Positions 60,568 to 64,000 of a DNA stretch of 64,000 nt are shown here, piece by piece; within the stretch, counting starts at the first letter, position 1; every line of letters begins with the position of its first letter. The translations under genes were made by a program, and so were the position numbers. The DNA lies in NCBI GenBank assembly GCA_003952965.2, contig CM025854.1, positions 23,531,858-23,595,857 on the forward strand. Direction: 5' to 3'. The DNA comes from Morella rubra. Taxonomy: Eukaryota; Streptophyta; Magnoliopsida; Fagales; Myricaceae. The notes under the pieces are model-generated. The model had not been told where the DNA came from and searched no databases. It saw only the letters and a list, made by a program, of their open reading frames with translations.

Positions 60568-63500
60568 ATGGCCTCTCACACGCTCTCAGCGCTCCTAAAA
60601 CTGTCAAACTGCACCCCTCAATGTTGCCACAGAAATGCGACCGATTCGTCTTCTCCTACTCTTCTCCGGCGCCTCAACCACAATGATTTGGCGACCTCTT
60701 TCATTGGAAGAAAGCTCTCGATTCGGCACTCGAGTTCGAAACGTTTGGTCTCGAAGCATCGCCCAGCCATTGCCACGGTGCTCTTTAGTCTCCCAACGCT
60801 GTATGTTCAAATGCCCTGAAAATGTGTATATATGGTTGGGCGTTTTGCTTCTTGCCTTTGTGGGAGCGAGGGGGTTTGGTGTAAATTATCTGTTTGGTTC
60901 TTTTTTCCCAGGAAACCTGAGAGGGCTTCGTCTGAGAATGCACCAAAGTGAGTGAATTTCCCTGCTGTGTGTGCGTGCGTCCCTATGTGTCAAGTTTATG
61001 TGGTGTGACTGTTTGGGATTTGGGCGATGTAATTAGATGGTCAGCGAGGGCGATAAAGTCATTTGCTATGGCAGAATTAGAGGCAAGGAAGCTCAAGTAT
61101 CCGAATACTGGAACTGAAGCTCTTCTAATGGGGATTTTAGTCGAGGGTTAGTGATCTTGACCAATTCTTAAGGTCGTTTGCAGTTTGTATTTTGTTTTCA
61201 GGCTGCAATTTTAGTCAGCATCCTCATTGTATTTGTAGCATGAAGTTCTACAGTAGATGTTGGATTGTAACGACAATTGATGGAAATTACGCTTTGTAAA
61301 CAGCGTTCTTGGACGAGAAATGGGTATGGTCAGGCTTGGTTCGTTAACTCGTAGCCCGTAGGCTCAGGTTGAGCACGGAAAAAGTTGACTAACTATATAG
61401 TTGAAAGAAGCTTAATGTTGAACTTGATTTGAGCTCAACCAAAGTCATAACTGGTGTTTTAACTCAATTTTCCAGGAGGAAGACCAACCAGACTCATTGC
61501 TAGTTTTTTGGCTAACTAAAGATTTGTTTCTCTTAATTGCATTTACTGTATTTAATTTGCAAATGAACTATGGAAGTCGTCATTATCTGGGTAAGCAACC
61601 AAAGCTGCTGTTTCCATACCTTCCTTTTTTGGCTACAATAAGGGAGTGGTGTTTCTGCATCAAATGGTAAGGAGGAGTTGTATGCGTCAAATAGTTCGTG
61701 CTTCTGCTACAAATAATTGAATGCCCAAGGAGGAATTGCCTGTCAGGAAAAGGGAAATTTATGAAACATGTGCAGTCATTTTCTTTGATTTTTCCAGTAA
61801 CTTCTTTCTTGCCCTCGGCAGGTAGGGGACCGAAAAGGTATTTTTCTCGGATTTATGGTTTTAACCTACTGATTCATGGTTTACAGAAATGACCTTTCAA
61901 CAGAAAAAAACTGCTCATGAGGAGTGTGGTCCTTTAGTAATATTGGACGTTTATCTCAATAAGCAAGGGAGAGCGTGAGCAATTTGGATTAATGAAAATG
62001 GTAAAATTGAGCAAAAGCAAAATGAGCTGTCACGATTTGCCTTTTGTTCTGGTTATTGATCTGTGAACCTAGTGGGGCTATGTACTCATTTTAGGCACCA
62101 AGAGTATATTTTGGCGAAAAGTACATGATCCTTGTGGTTAGCACATAATTGAGTGCTCAACATTGTCCCAGAAAAATTGGAGGATTGGTGGCCCCAGATT
62201 TCATGATGCTGTGTTGCAAATATTTTATGTTATTAACAGCTTGGGATTACCTTCTTTTGATAACAATTTTCTGATCTCAAATTTTATTTTAGAAGGTTTT
62301 TTTTTTTTTTTGATACAAGTGTGATTTCATGTTATGAACTTGCCTGTTGTCTCTACCATTGGCTGCTGTACGCTTTGCTGAACTAGGAATATTTCTTTAA
62401 TGATCGTTACCTTGTTATTGATCCCCTTATTTTATTTTTTTTTGTCCTTTGCAGGAACAAGTCTAGCTGCCAAATTCCTGAGAGCTAATGGAATTACACT
62501 TTTTACGGTGCGAGAAGAAACAGTAAAATTACTTGGAAAATCTGACATGTATTATTTCAGCCCCGAGCATCCTCCACTGACTGAACCGGCTCAGAGGGCC
62601 CTTGATTGGGCTGTTGATGAGAAATTGAAGTCAGGTAGTGTCTGGCCTCTATTTTCCAAATGTATGGAGAGACTGGAACTCATGATTATGTGTTATTTGG
62701 AGTTTGAATAGGTCTAGAAATTGTCCATGGTCTTTTTCTCTTTGATAATAGAAAAGTATGATGATCTTTGCCGTGTAACATGAATTGGGCAAATTAACAC
62801 TAAAATTTTGTTGTATTTTTAAATCAAGTTTGACATGATTATCATAGAAGGCCATATCCAACCTTTTGGAATAGAACATGAAGGTGTATGCGGCAAAAAC
62901 TACTGTTGGATAATTTAGCGGTGCATTCATAAAAAGGAAAACCCCTTTGGAGGTGTGCCAGAGCAAATTATAATAGCGAGCTTGGCTACAATGATGCTGT
63001 TTTGGGGCAGGCTTGCTGCCAAGAAGTTCATTTTTTTCGTTTTTGGCTCAAGAGCTCTTGTTACTTAAGTTTACTGTTCCTAGTTGAACGTTACAAGGAA
63101 ATTTGAAAAAGATTAAATGAAGAGAGAAATTATGTGGCATTATCAATGTTTGTGTTTAGATCATATCTCAATGGTGAGTGCTCTTTTAGTCTCTTGGATT
63201 TTCATGAACCTTACTCTTGGAATGGAATGATGGGAATGTAACTATTATGCTAATATCATTGCACATGTCCTGGAATGCATGTGTACCATTTTGAGTAGTT
63301 TTCTCTATGCCTTTTGCCCCCTTGTCGTTCACTGATGCTCTCTAATGCTACAATGCCTACCAGACTCATGACTTGTACCTTATCATTGCTGTTTCAAGTA
63401 TGGGAGAATCTTGGTAGGTGAATCTGAGTACCATGTTTTGTGGCCACTCAGGAATTGAGGGAGTCCCATCTCCTTGCAATTATGTGCAATTTATTGTAAC

Positions 63501-63943
63501 TAAGACTATTGACAGCATATCTAATCCATGCTAATGCCTTCAAAAGTTTTCCCCAATGATAACAGCTGAACCTTGGGAAAAGAAAGTCACAGACTTTTCT
63601 ATGATATTAGGAGGTTAAGAAGTTTCATAGTTCATGTCCTGACACTTGTGATATAGCGTTCACTCTTTAACTATTTTTGCATGTTGAGAGTTATATAATT
63701 TGACCTGCAGGTGAAAGTGGGGAGATAACAACAGCTCATCTGCTTCTTGGAATTTGGTTGGAAAAAGATTCAGCAGGTCACAAGATCATGGCCTCTTTGG
63801 GTTTTGATGATGAGAAGGCCAAAGAGCTTGCAAAATCTGTAAGTAGTAAGCTGGTGGTTATACGTGACAAGCCTCCTGACATAACCATTGACGGATTTCG
63901 TTTCATGCAGATGAATGAGGATGTGGTTTTGAGCCATAAGTAG
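60568..63943 (+). CDS. CLPT1: CLPT1, chloroplast Clp-complex accessory protein (double Clp-N motif)
   Basis: CLPT1/CLPT2 are land-plant stromal proteins that bind the ClpP/R protease core and help its assembly. They resemble the N-domain of ClpC/ClpA chaperones without the ATPase. Six exons (60568-60800, 60912-60947, 61037-61146, 62455-62634, 63711-63838, 63911-63943) join to 720 nt, 239 residues (Arabidopsis ~238). The first ~70 residues are Ser/Arg/Leu-rich and fit a plastid transit peptide. The Clp-N motifs follow: WSARAIKSFAMAELEARKLK, NTGTEALLMGILVEG, AAKFLRANGITLFTVREE, then PLTEPAQRALDWAVDEKLKS and GEITTAHLLLGIWLEK, ending FDDEKAKELAKSMNEDVVLS. It lies next to the TBL gene, divergently (TBL is on the minus strand), as TBL18 and CLPT1 do in Arabidopsis. 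Confidence 0.94.
63839..63910 (+). other. 72-nt in-frame intron in CLPT1, retainable
   Basis: TCT|GTAAGT and TTTCATGCAG|ATG frame a 72-nt segment that is a multiple of three and has no in-frame stop. Removing it restores the family C-terminus (AKSMNED). Keeping it would add 24 residues (VSSKLVVIRDKPPD and onward). Both forms end at the same stop at 63941-63943. Confidence 0.75.
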
Positions 63944-64000
63944 GGAGGAAAAAGTTTTCATATTTAGACGCCACTTGCTTGTTGCTTGGGCCCTCCTCTC
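63944..64000 (+). other. CLPT1 3' flank
   Basis: Start of the 3' UTR; the window ends here. Confidence 0.6.

Noticed and set aside
60635-61151. Alternative plus-strand frames over CLPT1 exons 1-3
   Set aside because: They read through introns in other frames; the spliced CLPT1 model accounts for the region.

Overview
This is nuclear DNA from a eudicot plant. The evidence is AT-rich intergenic DNA, canonical GT-AG introns, eight recognisable plant genes that reconstruct exon by exon into open reading frames of family-typical length, and a plant-type transposon load. The species cannot be named from the sequence.

Layout: (1) 449-7060 (+), a 27-exon ERECTA-LIKE (ERL1/ERL2-type) LRR receptor kinase, followed by a recent ~0.75 kb tandem duplication of its 3' flank (7191-8699). 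(2) 9012-14488 (-), a 15-exon short TPX2-LIKE (TPXL) spindle/microtubule protein, convergent with the kinase. (3) 14.5-22.2 kb, a gene-poor stretch with a tRNA-derived SINE, a Ty3/gypsy fossil and two terminal-inverted-repeat (TIR) elements. (4) 22257-24946 (+), an ACS10/ACS12-type aminotransferase, convergent with (5) 25555-26655 (-), a DUF688 protein carrying a 30-bp tandem repeat. (6) 27982-32650, a complete-ended hAT transposon with a near-perfect 8-bp target duplication, a transposase with five in-frame stops, and a nested 377-bp MITE. (7) 33963-40034 (-), a two-AT-hook AHL protein. (8) 41688-46306 (-), a MAP65-3/PLEIADE orthologue with an inferred 5' UTR intron and upstream MSA-like mitotic boxes. 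(9) 48.4-51.7 kb, a second MITE of the same family and a 1.95-kb TIR element holding a small ORF with a signal-peptide-like start. (10) 52255-55336 (-), a TBL17/YLS7-type O-acetyltransferase whose second intron appears to use a GC donor. (11) 58.79-60.41 kb, a Pack-MULE-like element that has captured part of a TNO1-like coiled-coil gene. (12) 60568-63943 (+), the plastid Clp-complex accessory protein CLPT1, ending in a 72-nt in-frame intron that could be retained.

The gene order matters. From memory, Arabidopsis keeps ERL1, a TPXL gene, MAP65-9 and AHL6 together near At5g62230-62260; AHL4, MAP65-3, YLS7 and ACS12 near At5g51590-51690; and TBL18 next to CLPT1 near At4g25360-25370. This window holds all of these families in one run, so it looks like the pre-fractionation ancestral block. 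Two of the genes (TPXL and MAP65-3) act on mitotic and phragmoplast microtubules.

No RNA genes, CRISPR arrays or prokaryotic features are seen. I found no clear new molecular system. The most novel items are the Pack-MULE gene capture, the TIR element with the small ORF, the retainable CLPT intron, the GC-AG intron, and several very long poly-G runs.
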